A stretch of DNA of 64,000 bases from an uncultured Verrucomicrobiota bacterium. GTDB taxonomy: Bacteria; Verrucomicrobiota; Verrucomicrobiia; Opitutales; Opitutaceae. The notes beneath the pieces are model-generated. The model saw only the letters and a list, made by a program, of their open reading frames with translations. It did no database searches and had not been told where the DNA came from. Position 1 is the first letter of the stretch. Every line of letters starts with the position of its first letter. Position numbers and translations under genes: made by a program. Shown here piece after piece: positions 25,910-33,474 of this stretch. The stretch spans positions 1 to 64,000 of the forward strand of contig CAIOCT010000063.1 in NCBI GenBank assembly GCA_903856725.1. The letters run 5' to 3'.

Positions 25910-27337
25910 TCAGGCCGGCAACGGCTGGCGGAGTAGCCAGCGAATGACCTCAGCCGCGCCGTAAGAATCGCGATTCGCTGGTAGAAAACGGGCTAAATTG
26001 GCCACATCATCTCCCGCCGTGATGATCGGATCTTCGGTGCCGCCAGCGCGTTCTTGCCCGAGGCCCACGGTCGCCATGAGGCCATTGCAAAGACATTTGC
26101 GCCCGATCGTATCCTCCCGTTTACCGCCTTTCTGCACATAATCATCGGCGGGCTCACCGGCGCAGCGATACCCAATGGCCCCATCAGGTTTACGAAAAGG
26201 TTGCCGCAAGTAACCGAGATCGCAGATGCGTTTACGGGCAAAATAGTGAGCCTCTTCTGATAACGTGCCTAAGAGCTGCAGTACTTTAAAAGGAAAGCCG
26301 GTGGGTGAGGCAAGGGGATCGGTAAAAACGCGCAGCGGTTCCGAGCGACATAATTGGAGGATTTGATTTTTTAATTGGTGGGCGACTCCTGATTCTTCGC
26401 AAAAAGCAAAAACGGTGCCGAGTTGAACGCCCGCCGCGCCGAGTTCTTGCGCAGCCGCCAATTTTTCCGGCTGTGCGTAGGCTCCCGCGAGCCAGAAGGG
26501 CAGACCGATTTCTCGGATTTTAGCTAATTCGGGAATGTCACGGGGCCCATAGATCGGCTCGCCTTCGGGGCTTAATTGGAGCGCACCGCGCGGCGGGGCG
26601 TTGTGGCCGCCGGCGACCGCTCCTTCGACAATGAAGCCATCGACGCGTCCATTGGATTTACGCGCTAGAGTAAGGGCAAGCGTAGCGGAGGAGATGATGG
26701 CGAGAAATTGTGGCCGGGGTAGCGCGGGCGCTGGACCCTCAAAAAGGGTGCGCGGGTCAAAGTGAGACAAGCAGTCGTCTTCAAGGGCAGCGCCTAGAAT
26801 TTCAATTTTTAATTCGGCCGGCTCACCGCGGGCAAAATGATCCAAGACGCCAGGAATTGAGCGGGGAATGCCGGCGCCCATTAATATATAATCCACTTGT
26901 GCCAGCATAGCGCCATAGACCGAGGCCAAGGTTGGCATTTGAATTTTTTCTAGAAAATTAATGCCGACCCTTCCGGAATGACCTTCTTTGGCGAGGAAAA
27001 CTTCGGTGAAATTTGCCAGCACCGTGAGTTCGGTCAGAGCCGAGCCTGGGTGCAAGGCTGGGAGCGGGGATAGCTTGAATGGAGCGGTCGCCACTTTCCC
27101 GCCCGGTATATAATATTGCTGCCAGACCCGCGCGGCCAGTGCTGGTAAGGGAAATTGTGCGATGGCGCGAGCTAAGTGACCAGCGGGGTCGCCTTGCTGC
27201 AATTGTCGCACAAAGACGCTCGCGAGCGCCGTGCCCGATACGACTCCCAGTTGGCCGGCTTGCGCGACGGCTTTCGCCAATCGCCAGCCAGATACTGCCA
27301 CGCCCATGCCGCCCTGAATAATAATAGGATTTGCCAT
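25910..27337 (-). CDS. Nitronate monooxygenase-like FMN protein
   Basis: A TIM-barrel flavoprotein of the NMO/2-nitropropane dioxygenase superfamily. It has 475 residues from the ATG at 27337 (MANPIIIQGGMGVAVSGW), which places 'IIQGGMGV..S' at the N-terminus as usual. 'FIVEGAVAGGHNAPPRG' carries the conserved AGGH with the catalytic His, and 'GAAGVQLGTVFAFCEESG' is the FMN-phosphate region. It is about 100 residues longer than classical NMO. The extra C-terminal part contains 'YRCAGEP' and 'GRKCLCNGLMA', a cysteine cluster that might bind metal. The longer form is common in some phyla and has no proven substrate. The stop lies on a 14-base palindrome (25898-25911). Confidence 0.82.
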   Translation of the reverse strand: MANPIIIQGGMGVAVSGWRLAKAVAQAGQLGVVSGTALASVFVRQLQQGDPAGHLARAIAQFPLPALAARVWQQYYIPGGKVATAPFKLSPLPALHPGSALTELTVLANFTEVFLAKEGHSGRVGINFLEKIQMPTLASVYGAMLAQVDYILMGAGIPRSIPGVLDHFARGEPAELKIEILGAALEDDCLSHFDPRTLFEGPAPALPRPQFLAIISSATLALTLARKSNGRVDGFIVEGAVAGGHNAPPRGALQLSPEGEPIYGPRDIPELAKIREIGLPFWLAGAYAQPEKLAAAQELGAAGVQLGTVFAFCEESGVAHQLKNQILQLCRSEPLRVFTDPLASPTGFPFKVLQLLGTLSEEAHYFARKRICDLGYLRQPFRKPDGAIGYRCAGEPADDYVQKGGKREDTIGRKCLCNGLMATVGLGQERAGGTEDPIITAGDDVANLARFLPANRDSYGAAEVIRWLLRQPLPA

Positions 27338-27494
27338 AATAATTTCACGTCGGTCCAACTGCGTGGGAAAGGCAAACGTAGCTGCAATACAGACGATTCG
27401 TTGAAAATGGGAAGGCGGTATTTTCGCGATAGGCGGTTTTTTTGACTTAAATCAAGTCGCGTTAAATTGGCGAAGCTAGGGGCCGCCCACACGG

Positions 27495-28415
27495 CTAGCC
27501 AAAGAGTCGATTAAAATTAATCTCGATCTGTCGGGTCAGCACTTCAAGGGAGAGACCGCGGATTTCCGCTAGCATCTCATAGGCCACCAGAATATTTGCG
27601 GGATGGTTGAGCGCAGGTTCGCCTAATTCGGCGCCCAATCTAAAGCGATTGCGCGCGGGTGGCGGGGCCTTGGCTGGGGCGTCCGTTTCAACCAGCAAAC
27701 GGTCAATCGGCAGGTGTTTAAAATTATTTAAACAATCCGTTCGCAGGGGACCCATCAGCTGAAGATTGAAGGAATAATAAGCCCCAAGCGCCGTGAAAAT
27801 GGGGATCATTTCGGCGGGACCAGCATAACCATGCAGGAGAAATCCGCGCGCGGGCCGGGCTGTTTTTTCCAGCAGATCCCGCAAGGCGCCCCAAGCTTGC
27901 ACGCAGTGAATCGAGGCCGCGCGATTTAATTCTGCCGCTAACGCGAGTTGCGCGGCGCAGACTTCTGCTTGCTCTGACAGGGCCGCGACCCGCAAGCCAG
28001 CGAGGCGTGGATCATCAGGCGCTAGGCCATCAATAATCCAGCGATCTAAACCGATTTCCCCAACAGCACTGCGCGTGTTCAGCATTAATTGGGTGCGCAA
28101 ATGGGTCAGCCAAGCCGATGAGCGGTTGCCGCAGTCCCAAGGATGGAGCCCATAGCTAGGTCGGATCCAATCATATTGTTCAACGAGGGCTGCGATGACT
28201 GGCCACTCTGCTTCATTGGTCCCGTTGACTACGGCACTGCGCACATTGAGTCGGCGCAGATCTGTATCGATGACAGTGCGATAGGGAACCAGTTCATCAA
28301 AATGAAAATGTTGATGTGCGTCGTAAAGTGGAGCCACGGCGGAACTATCAGTCAGTAAAATCACGACGCAAACGACTAATACCAGCATCGGTAAAACTTT
28401 AGCTATTTTTAGCAC
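27495..28415 (-). CDS. TatD-family metal-dependent hydrolase
   Basis: Amidohydrolase-type deoxyribonuclease family protein. The N-terminal metal motif 'LYDAHQHFHFDE' replaces the usual DxHxH by DAHQH. 'YGLHPW', 'AVGEIGLDR', 'ASIHCVQAWGAL', 'FLLHGYAG' and 'LLVETDAPAKAP' follow in family order. From the ATG at 28415 it has 306 residues, and the first 25 (MLKIAKVLPMLVLVVCVVIL and onward) are strongly hydrophobic, unusual for TatD. A GTG at 28337 just before APLYDAHQ gives a normal cytoplasmic start, so the hydrophobic leader may be untranslated. Substrate unknown. The gene is convergent with nothing close and divergent from the 28504 gene. Confidence 0.82.
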   Translation of the reverse strand: MLKIAKVLPMLVLVVCVVILLTDSSAVAPLYDAHQHFHFDELVPYRTVIDTDLRRLNVRSAVVNGTNEAEWPVIAALVEQYDWIRPSYGLHPWDCGNRSSAWLTHLRTQLMLNTRSAVGEIGLDRWIIDGLAPDDPRLAGLRVAALSEQAEVCAAQLALAAELNRAASIHCVQAWGALRDLLEKTARPARGFLLHGYAGPAEMIPIFTALGAYYSFNLQLMGPLRTDCLNNFKHLPIDRLLVETDAPAKAPPPARNRFRLGAELGEPALNHPANILVAYEMLAEIRGLSLEVLTRQIEINFNRLFG

Positions 28416-28503
28416 GCAGGAAATAAGCGCGCGCGAGCTTCTAAACCAAAGCTAACGGAGCCGTAAAAAGAGTCGTTATGAAAGACATCGATTAATTTGT
28501 GCC

Positions 28504-28962
28504 ATGCCAGACCAACTGCTCATTGATCTCCCTGAAATCAGACTGCCGCGCGACCTGGCGTGGCGGGTTAAGTTCATTGAAGCCGTTGAGGCTCACGTAA
28601 AAAAACTTGGGGTAGCGGGACATTTTCAAGCACCACGCTTTTTTGGATATTATTTCGTGGGTCGCCATCCAGTGGTGTTGGCGCGTAATTGGAAGGTCAC
28701 CCTTGAGACTGCGCCGCTCCTGCAAAAACTGAGAGGTGTGTTGGAGCGATTGACTGAGAATCAATTCAGCATCGCCACCGAAAGTGATGCAACGGCGCCG
28801 GATTATTTATTAGTGCATGATCGCCGTGATGGTGCGTGCTGGCTCTGGGGGTTTGAGCAAGGCCGTCGCTTTGTTGAATCTTGCGAGCCGGTGGCAATCA
28901 AAGGTTGGGCGGTGGAGGATAGTGAAGCTAGCGGGCCAGGAAAAAAATCGATTGATTCCTGA
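28504..28962 (+). CDS. Hypothetical protein, 152 residues, not recognised
   Basis: No family recognised. The protein begins MPDQLLIDLPEIRLPRDLAW, then has an amphipathic stretch 'KFIEAVEAHVKKLGV', an aromatic patch 'FFGYYFVGRHPVV', a second helix 'LLQKLRGVLERL', and a Trp-rich 'GACWLWGFEQGRRF'. The C-terminal 15 residues are Ser/Gly-rich and look unstructured. No signal peptide, membrane segment or cysteine pair is seen. It is probably a small soluble alpha/beta protein. The start has a C-rich context without a clear Shine-Dalgarno, like many genes here. It is divergent from the TatD gene and convergent, by 16 bases, with the DUF1553 gene. Confidence 0.6.
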   Translation: MPDQLLIDLPEIRLPRDLAWRVKFIEAVEAHVKKLGVAGHFQAPRFFGYYFVGRHPVVLARNWKVTLETAPLLQKLRGVLERLTENQFSIATESDATAPDYLLVHDRRDGACWLWGFEQGRRFVESCEPVAIKGWAVEDSEASGPGKKSIDS

Positions 28963-28978
28963 TACGCGCTGATGCTGG

Positions 28979-31537
28979 TCAGCGAATAAAGATAGTCTCC
29001 GTAGTCTGAAATAGTGCGTGAGCGAGCTTCGTCCAGGTATCTTCAGGGCCGCGAGATTTTATATGAGTACCCACGGGTCGCTGATCAGCCGCATATTTTG
29101 CTTTAGCTTTGACGCTGGCCAGTCGAGCACGGCGATCCGCTTGGGCCTGCATACGGGTATGCTGGGCGGTGGACGACTCCGGTACCTCTAGTTCTTTGCC
29201 CGCTGGGTTTTGGTTAATGTAGCTGATACTCAGGGTCAGTTCTTCGGCGGTCGGGGGGCGCTGCAAAATAGCTACATAGAGCGAAACAATCCGTTCTTGG
29301 TCAGTGGTGAGCTTGGTGAATTCTGGTCGGTGGGTTAGCTGGCGCGCTGTTTCGATGACGAGGGGGCTGTTCATCATGAATAGTGATTGCTGGGGTACGG
29401 TCGTCGCATACCGTTTACCAGAGGGCGTGTCCGGGTTAGGAAAATCGAACTGCGTCAGCAGCTCAGGCGGGTTGCGACGATCGATGTAGGTGTACAAAGA
29501 GCGGCGCTGTCCGAAATCATCACTGGAAGCCGCAATCGACTTACCGCCGATGGTGCGATCTAAGGTGCCGGCCGTGGCGAGCAGCGCATCATAAATTTCC
29601 TCAAAATCGAGACGGTGAAGATTCGCCCTCCAAAGATATTTATTCGCGGGGTCGACAGCTACTGCAGCAGCATTAGAATCGCTGCTCTGTGCGTAGGTGT
29701 GGCTCAGTACGATGGTACGTTGAAGTTTTTTAATGGACCAACCTTCTGCGCTGAAACGGTCCGCGAGCCAGTCAAGTAGTTCGGGGTTGGTGGGTGCTGA
29801 GGCCATGTTGCCGAGATCATCGGGTGTGTTGACGAAGCCGGCTCCAAAATGTTGCTGCCAAATTCGATTCACTAAAACTCGCGCCGTGATGGGGTTGAGG
29901 GGATCTGCGATGGCCCGCGCAAGTTGGAGTCGACCCGATCCTTCGTTCCACGTGGCGCGGTGCTCAGGCTGAGGCGATAAGGTTTCTAAAAAACGACGGG
30001 GCACGGTTGCCCCGTAATTTTTCGTTTCACCGCGAACCAGAACGGTATAATCATGAGCTCGCGGCGCATCTAAAACTACGTTGGCTCGGGCTGGTGCCCC
30101 GGGATGCTCGATCTCTAAATCACCCAGCTCGCGCTGCAACCGGCCTTCGGCGCGGATTAATTCGCGCCGCATTTGCGGGTCTCGGCTGCGTGCGCGGCGG
30201 AATTCGGCATAACGTTGTCCGAGGTCGGTTTCCTTTTTTTGTAAGGCCTGCTCCTGAGCGAGATAATCGAGCAAAGCGGGCGTCTGCGGAATTTTAGCCA
30301 ACAAGGTCGGTTGCTGCGCGATTCGCGTGGGTTCGATGCTATTAGCAAATACACCGTACAGAGAATAATAATCCTGCGTAGGAATCGGATCGAATTTGTG
30401 ATCATGGCAGCGAGCGCAGGCAACCGTTAGCCCGAGGAAAGCCTTCGTTGTGACATCGATTTGGTCGGCGATCACGTCATCCCGCCGACCATTAAATTGA
30501 TTACCTAGAGTCAGGAAGCCAAGGGCCGCGAGTCGCTGCCGGTTGATGGGCAGTTCTAACTTTTTAGACTTAGCTTGTTTCTCTTCTGCTACAACGAGGC
30601 GGTCGGCGGCGAGTTGTTCGATGATGAATTGGTCGTAAGGTAGGTCAGTGTTGAAGGCGTCGATGACGTAGTCGCGGTAGGTCCACGCGTACGGATAGCG
30701 CGGATCGTCGCGTTTAGGCGCGTCGCCTTTGGTGTCTGAGTAGCGCGCAACATCGAGCCAGTAACGGGCCCAGCGTTCACCGTAATGAGGGGAGGCCAGC
30801 AATCGATCGACAACTCGCTCATAGGCAGTGGGGGAATTGTCGGCGAGAAATTCTTGAATTTCTGGCTCGGTCGGCGGCAAACCGATCAGATCAAAGGTTA
30901 CTCGCCGAATGAGGGTGCGTTTGTCCGCAAGGGGATTGGGGTGCAGGCCGACCGCTTCGAGTTTCGCGCTAATAAAATTATCAACGGGCGTCTGGATCCA
31001 GGAAGAGTCCTTGGCAGTGGGTATTGCAATTTTCTTAACCGCTTGAAATGCCCAATGGGCTTTGCCTACTCCGCTGTAGCTGTTTCCGCTGGAAAGAATC
31101 GTGGATGCTCGCGGATCGGGTGCGCCGCGGCGCACCCATTCGGTGAGATCGGCAATCTGCTGATCAGGCAGCTTGCCCCCATGCTTCTCAGGTGGCATAC
31201 GCAGATCTGGATCAGTGTAGCGAATAGCTTGGATGAGTGCGCTCTCCTCGGGTTTGCCTGGTATGAGCACGCGGCCCGATTTGCCGCCGCGCCGCACGGC
31301 TTCGCGCGAATCCAGTAGCAGATCGCCCTTGATCCGATCAGCGGTGTGACTGTGGCACGGGAAACATTGCTCGGTCAGAATCGGGCGAATTTTGGTTTCG
31401 AAGAACTGCAGGTCGGCCGCGGCGAGGGTTGCAGTTGGGTCGGCCGCGCGGGCGAATTGCAGCCCAGCCAAGCAGGCCAGTCCAACCATTAACTTAATGG
31501 AGGGCCTAAGCTGATACTGCTCGTGAGGCCAATTCAC
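28979..31537 (-). CDS. PSCyt1-DUF1549-DUF1553 protein (planctomycete-type cytochrome c domain)
   Basis: An 852-residue exported protein with an N-terminal hydrophobic signal (LMVGLACLAGLQFARAA). Domain order: PSCyt1, with one haem c motif CFPCH ('LTEQCFPCHSH') and the downstream Met in 'DLRMPPEKHGG'; DUF1549 ('RRVTFDLIGLPPTEPEIQEF' and 'HYGERWARYWLDVARYSDT'); a charged linker; and DUF1553/PSD1 ('ITARVLVNRIWQQHFGAGFV', 'LDWLADRFSAEGWSIKKLQR'). It ends 'HALFQTTETIFIR', the normal family end. The extra PSCyt3 domain found in longer members is absent. These proteins are abundant in Planctomycetes and Verrucomicrobia, and their biochemical function is unproven. It overlaps the DUF1501 gene by four bases; the two almost always pair. 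Confidence 0.93.
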   Translation of the reverse strand: MNWPHEQYQLRPSIKLMVGLACLAGLQFARAADPTATLAAADLQFFETKIRPILTEQCFPCHSHTADRIKGDLLLDSREAVRRGGKSGRVLIPGKPEESALIQAIRYTDPDLRMPPEKHGGKLPDQQIADLTEWVRRGAPDPRASTILSSGNSYSGVGKAHWAFQAVKKIAIPTAKDSSWIQTPVDNFISAKLEAVGLHPNPLADKRTLIRRVTFDLIGLPPTEPEIQEFLADNSPTAYERVVDRLLASPHYGERWARYWLDVARYSDTKGDAPKRDDPRYPYAWTYRDYVIDAFNTDLPYDQFIIEQLAADRLVVAEEKQAKSKKLELPINRQRLAALGFLTLGNQFNGRRDDVIADQIDVTTKAFLGLTVACARCHDHKFDPIPTQDYYSLYGVFANSIEPTRIAQQPTLLAKIPQTPALLDYLAQEQALQKKETDLGQRYAEFRRARSRDPQMRRELIRAEGRLQRELGDLEIEHPGAPARANVVLDAPRAHDYTVLVRGETKNYGATVPRRFLETLSPQPEHRATWNEGSGRLQLARAIADPLNPITARVLVNRIWQQHFGAGFVNTPDDLGNMASAPTNPELLDWLADRFSAEGWSIKKLQRTIVLSHTYAQSSDSNAAAVAVDPANKYLWRANLHRLDFEEIYDALLATAGTLDRTIGGKSIAASSDDFGQRRSLYTYIDRRNPPELLTQFDFPNPDTPSGKRYATTVPQQSLFMMNSPLVIETARQLTHRPEFTKLTTDQERIVSLYVAILQRPPTAEELTLSISYINQNPAGKELEVPESSTAQHTRMQAQADRRARLASVKAKAKYAADQRPVGTHIKSRGPEDTWTKLAHALFQTTETIFIR

Positions 31538-32970
31538 GCGAGGATAGGTTTAACCACATTGCCCGCCACATCGGTGAGACGAAAATCACGCCCGTTGAAG
31601 CGATAGGTGAGCTTGGTGTGGTCGAAGCCTAAGCAATGCAAGATCGTCGCATGCAGGTCATGGACATGGACTTTATCCTGCACCGCGGCCGAGCCGAATT
31701 CATCGGTCGCCCCATGGACGATACCGCCCTTGACGCCGCCACCTGCCATCCAAACCGTGAATGCTTTGGCGTTATGATCGCGGCCAGGATTTTCGCCGCC
31801 ATTTTTATCTTTCGTCGGCTTGCGGCCGAATTCACCGCCCCAAATAACGAGCGTCGTATCCAGCAGGCCTCGCTGTTTCAGGTCGGTCATCAACGCCGCG
31901 AGCGGCTGATCAATCTCGCCTGCCTTGATGGTGAGGCGCTCTTCAAGATCTTGATGGTGATCCCAGCCAGTGTGCCAAGCTTGAACAAAACGCACACCCC
32001 GTTCGATAAGTCGGCGGGCGATGAGGAGTTGTTTGCCGGTCTGGGTCTGACCATAGGCGGCGCGCACCTCAGCGGTTTCTTGATTAATGTCGAACGCATC
32101 AGTGGCCTCGGCCTGCATGCGGAAAGCGATTTCATAGGTAGCTAAGCGGGTATCAAATTCAGCATCCTTGGGCAGATTTTTAGCTTGGAGCTCATTAAGT
32201 GCATGAATGAAGTCGAGTTGGCGCCTTTGCTCGGCTTTGGAAACGTAACTGTTGCGAATATTTTGAATCATTTGCTGCACGTTCTGCGCCGAGGTATTGA
32301 CGCTCGTGCCTTGGTATACGCCCGGGAGGAAAGCGGCGCCGTGGTTAGTAGCGCCACCGATCGGCAGTCCGCCACTCCGCAATGAGATGAAGCCGGGTAA
32401 GTTTTGATTCTCAGTCCCTAGGCCGTAAACGGTCCAAGCTCCGAGGCTAGGTTTCGTGATGCGGAGCGAGCCCGTGTTCATGAACACGGTGGCGACTTCA
32501 TGGGCGGGAATATCCGTGTACATTGACCGGATGATAGCCATGTCATCGACATGCGCCGCGGTTTTTGAAAAAAGTTCGCTGACCTCAACACCAGCTTTAC
32601 CATAGCGCTGAAATTTAAAGGGTGATCCCATGGCGACGCCCTCGCCGCCGATAGTTTTATTATTCATCTTTGTTAGCAGTGGCTTGGGATCCCAGGTGTC
32701 GATGTGGGAAGGCGCGCCTTGGGCAAAAATATGGATGACCGCTTTGGCTTTGCCTGAAAATGGTGGGGCGTGCGGGGCTAAGGTGTTGGTGGGGCGTGCG
32801 GGGATTTGGTTTTGCGCCGCTCGCAGATCGAGCGGATCAAGCAATGAGGCTAGGCTCAGTGCCCCCATGCCTAAGCCTACTCGGTTGAGGAATTGGCGTC
32901 GGCTGAGAAAATAATCCTCGGGATTAGTCGAAACGCCATGACAGTGATGAGCTGGATGAGGGAGGGGCAT
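31534..32970 (-). CDS. DUF1501 (sulfatase-like fold) Tat-exported protein
   Basis: A 478-residue protein upstream of, and overlapping (ATGA), the DUF1553 gene. The N-terminus has a twin-arginine signal, 'SRRQFLNRVGLGMGALSLASLL', preceded by about 20 residues. DUF1501 members have an alkaline-phosphatase/sulfatase-like fold; here 'AVIHIFAQGAPSHIDTWDPK' holds the expected metal-ligand Asp and His, and 'WGGEFGRKPTKDKNGGENPGRDHN' (in two pieces) the second set. 'VQAWHTGWDHHQDLEERL' is also typical. Substrate is unknown; polysaccharide-related roles have been suggested for the pair. Both proteins would act outside the cytoplasm. Confidence 0.92.
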   Translation of the reverse strand: MPLPHPAHHCHGVSTNPEDYFLSRRQFLNRVGLGMGALSLASLLDPLDLRAAQNQIPARPTNTLAPHAPPFSGKAKAVIHIFAQGAPSHIDTWDPKPLLTKMNNKTIGGEGVAMGSPFKFQRYGKAGVEVSELFSKTAAHVDDMAIIRSMYTDIPAHEVATVFMNTGSLRITKPSLGAWTVYGLGTENQNLPGFISLRSGGLPIGGATNHGAAFLPGVYQGTSVNTSAQNVQQMIQNIRNSYVSKAEQRRQLDFIHALNELQAKNLPKDAEFDTRLATYEIAFRMQAEATDAFDINQETAEVRAAYGQTQTGKQLLIARRLIERGVRFVQAWHTGWDHHQDLEERLTIKAGEIDQPLAALMTDLKQRGLLDTTLVIWGGEFGRKPTKDKNGGENPGRDHNAKAFTVWMAGGGVKGGIVHGATDEFGSAAVQDKVHVHDLHATILHCLGFDHTKLTYRFNGRDFRLTDVAGNVVKPILA

Positions 32971-33038
32971 TAAAGAGGTCGCTGGCCTAATGACGCTCCG
33001 CCCGCCTGCAAGTTTCTGTCGTGGTATCCCCGGACTGT

Positions 33039-33464
33039 TTAGGCGCTGGAGCTGGCGGCAAAATTACAGATTTTTTCCCGGACACTGCGCAAACCGTTTA
33101 GGCGGGTGGGGGAGAGATTACGTGCGAGCCCCAGTGCTTCGAAGAGGATCGGCTCTGTGGCAGAAACTTCTATCGGGGGCGCGTCGCTATATAAATCACA
33201 GAGCAATTTTAATAGGCCTCGAACGAGGGGTGAATCAGCATCGCTGCGAAAGTAGCAACGCCCCTCCCGCTGCTCGGCCACAATCCACGCCTGTGAAATA
33301 CAACCTTGCACGCGGTTAGCCTCAGTGCGTTCAGTCGCGGCGAGCGGTGGACTGCGGCGGGCGCCATCGACGATCGCCGCGAGACGTTCCTGCGCATCTT
33401 CAATGATGGCATAATCTGCAATGAGCTGCTGCTGTTTTTCGGCGAGGGTCACGGGGCCAAGCAA
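33039..33464 (-). CDS. sufE: Cysteine desulfuration protein SufE
   Basis: Accepts persulfide sulfur from SufS and passes it to the SufB scaffold for Fe-S cluster assembly. It has 141 residues. The sulfur-accepting cysteine is C55 in 'NRVQGCISQAWIVAE', the family signature. The C-terminal 'LGLARNLSPTRLNGLRSV' is also typical. No suf genes are adjacent. It is ten bases downstream of the M48 peptidase gene on the same strand, probably one transcript. An alternative is a CsdE-like role with TcdA (25.1 kb); the sequence does not separate these. Confidence 0.92.
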   Translation of the reverse strand: MLGPVTLAEKQQQLIADYAIIEDAQERLAAIVDGARRSPPLAATERTEANRVQGCISQAWIVAEQREGRCYFRSDADSPLVRGLLKLLCDLYSDAPPIEVSATEPILFEALGLARNLSPTRLNGLRSVREKICNFAASSSA

Positions 33465-33474
33465 AGCCAGCAGA

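Noticed and set aside
25898-25911. GATTTTTAAAAATC palindrome as a terminator
   Set aside because: It has no loop and overlaps a stop codon; base pairing would not form a stable hairpin, although the AT-rich site may still assist convergent termination.
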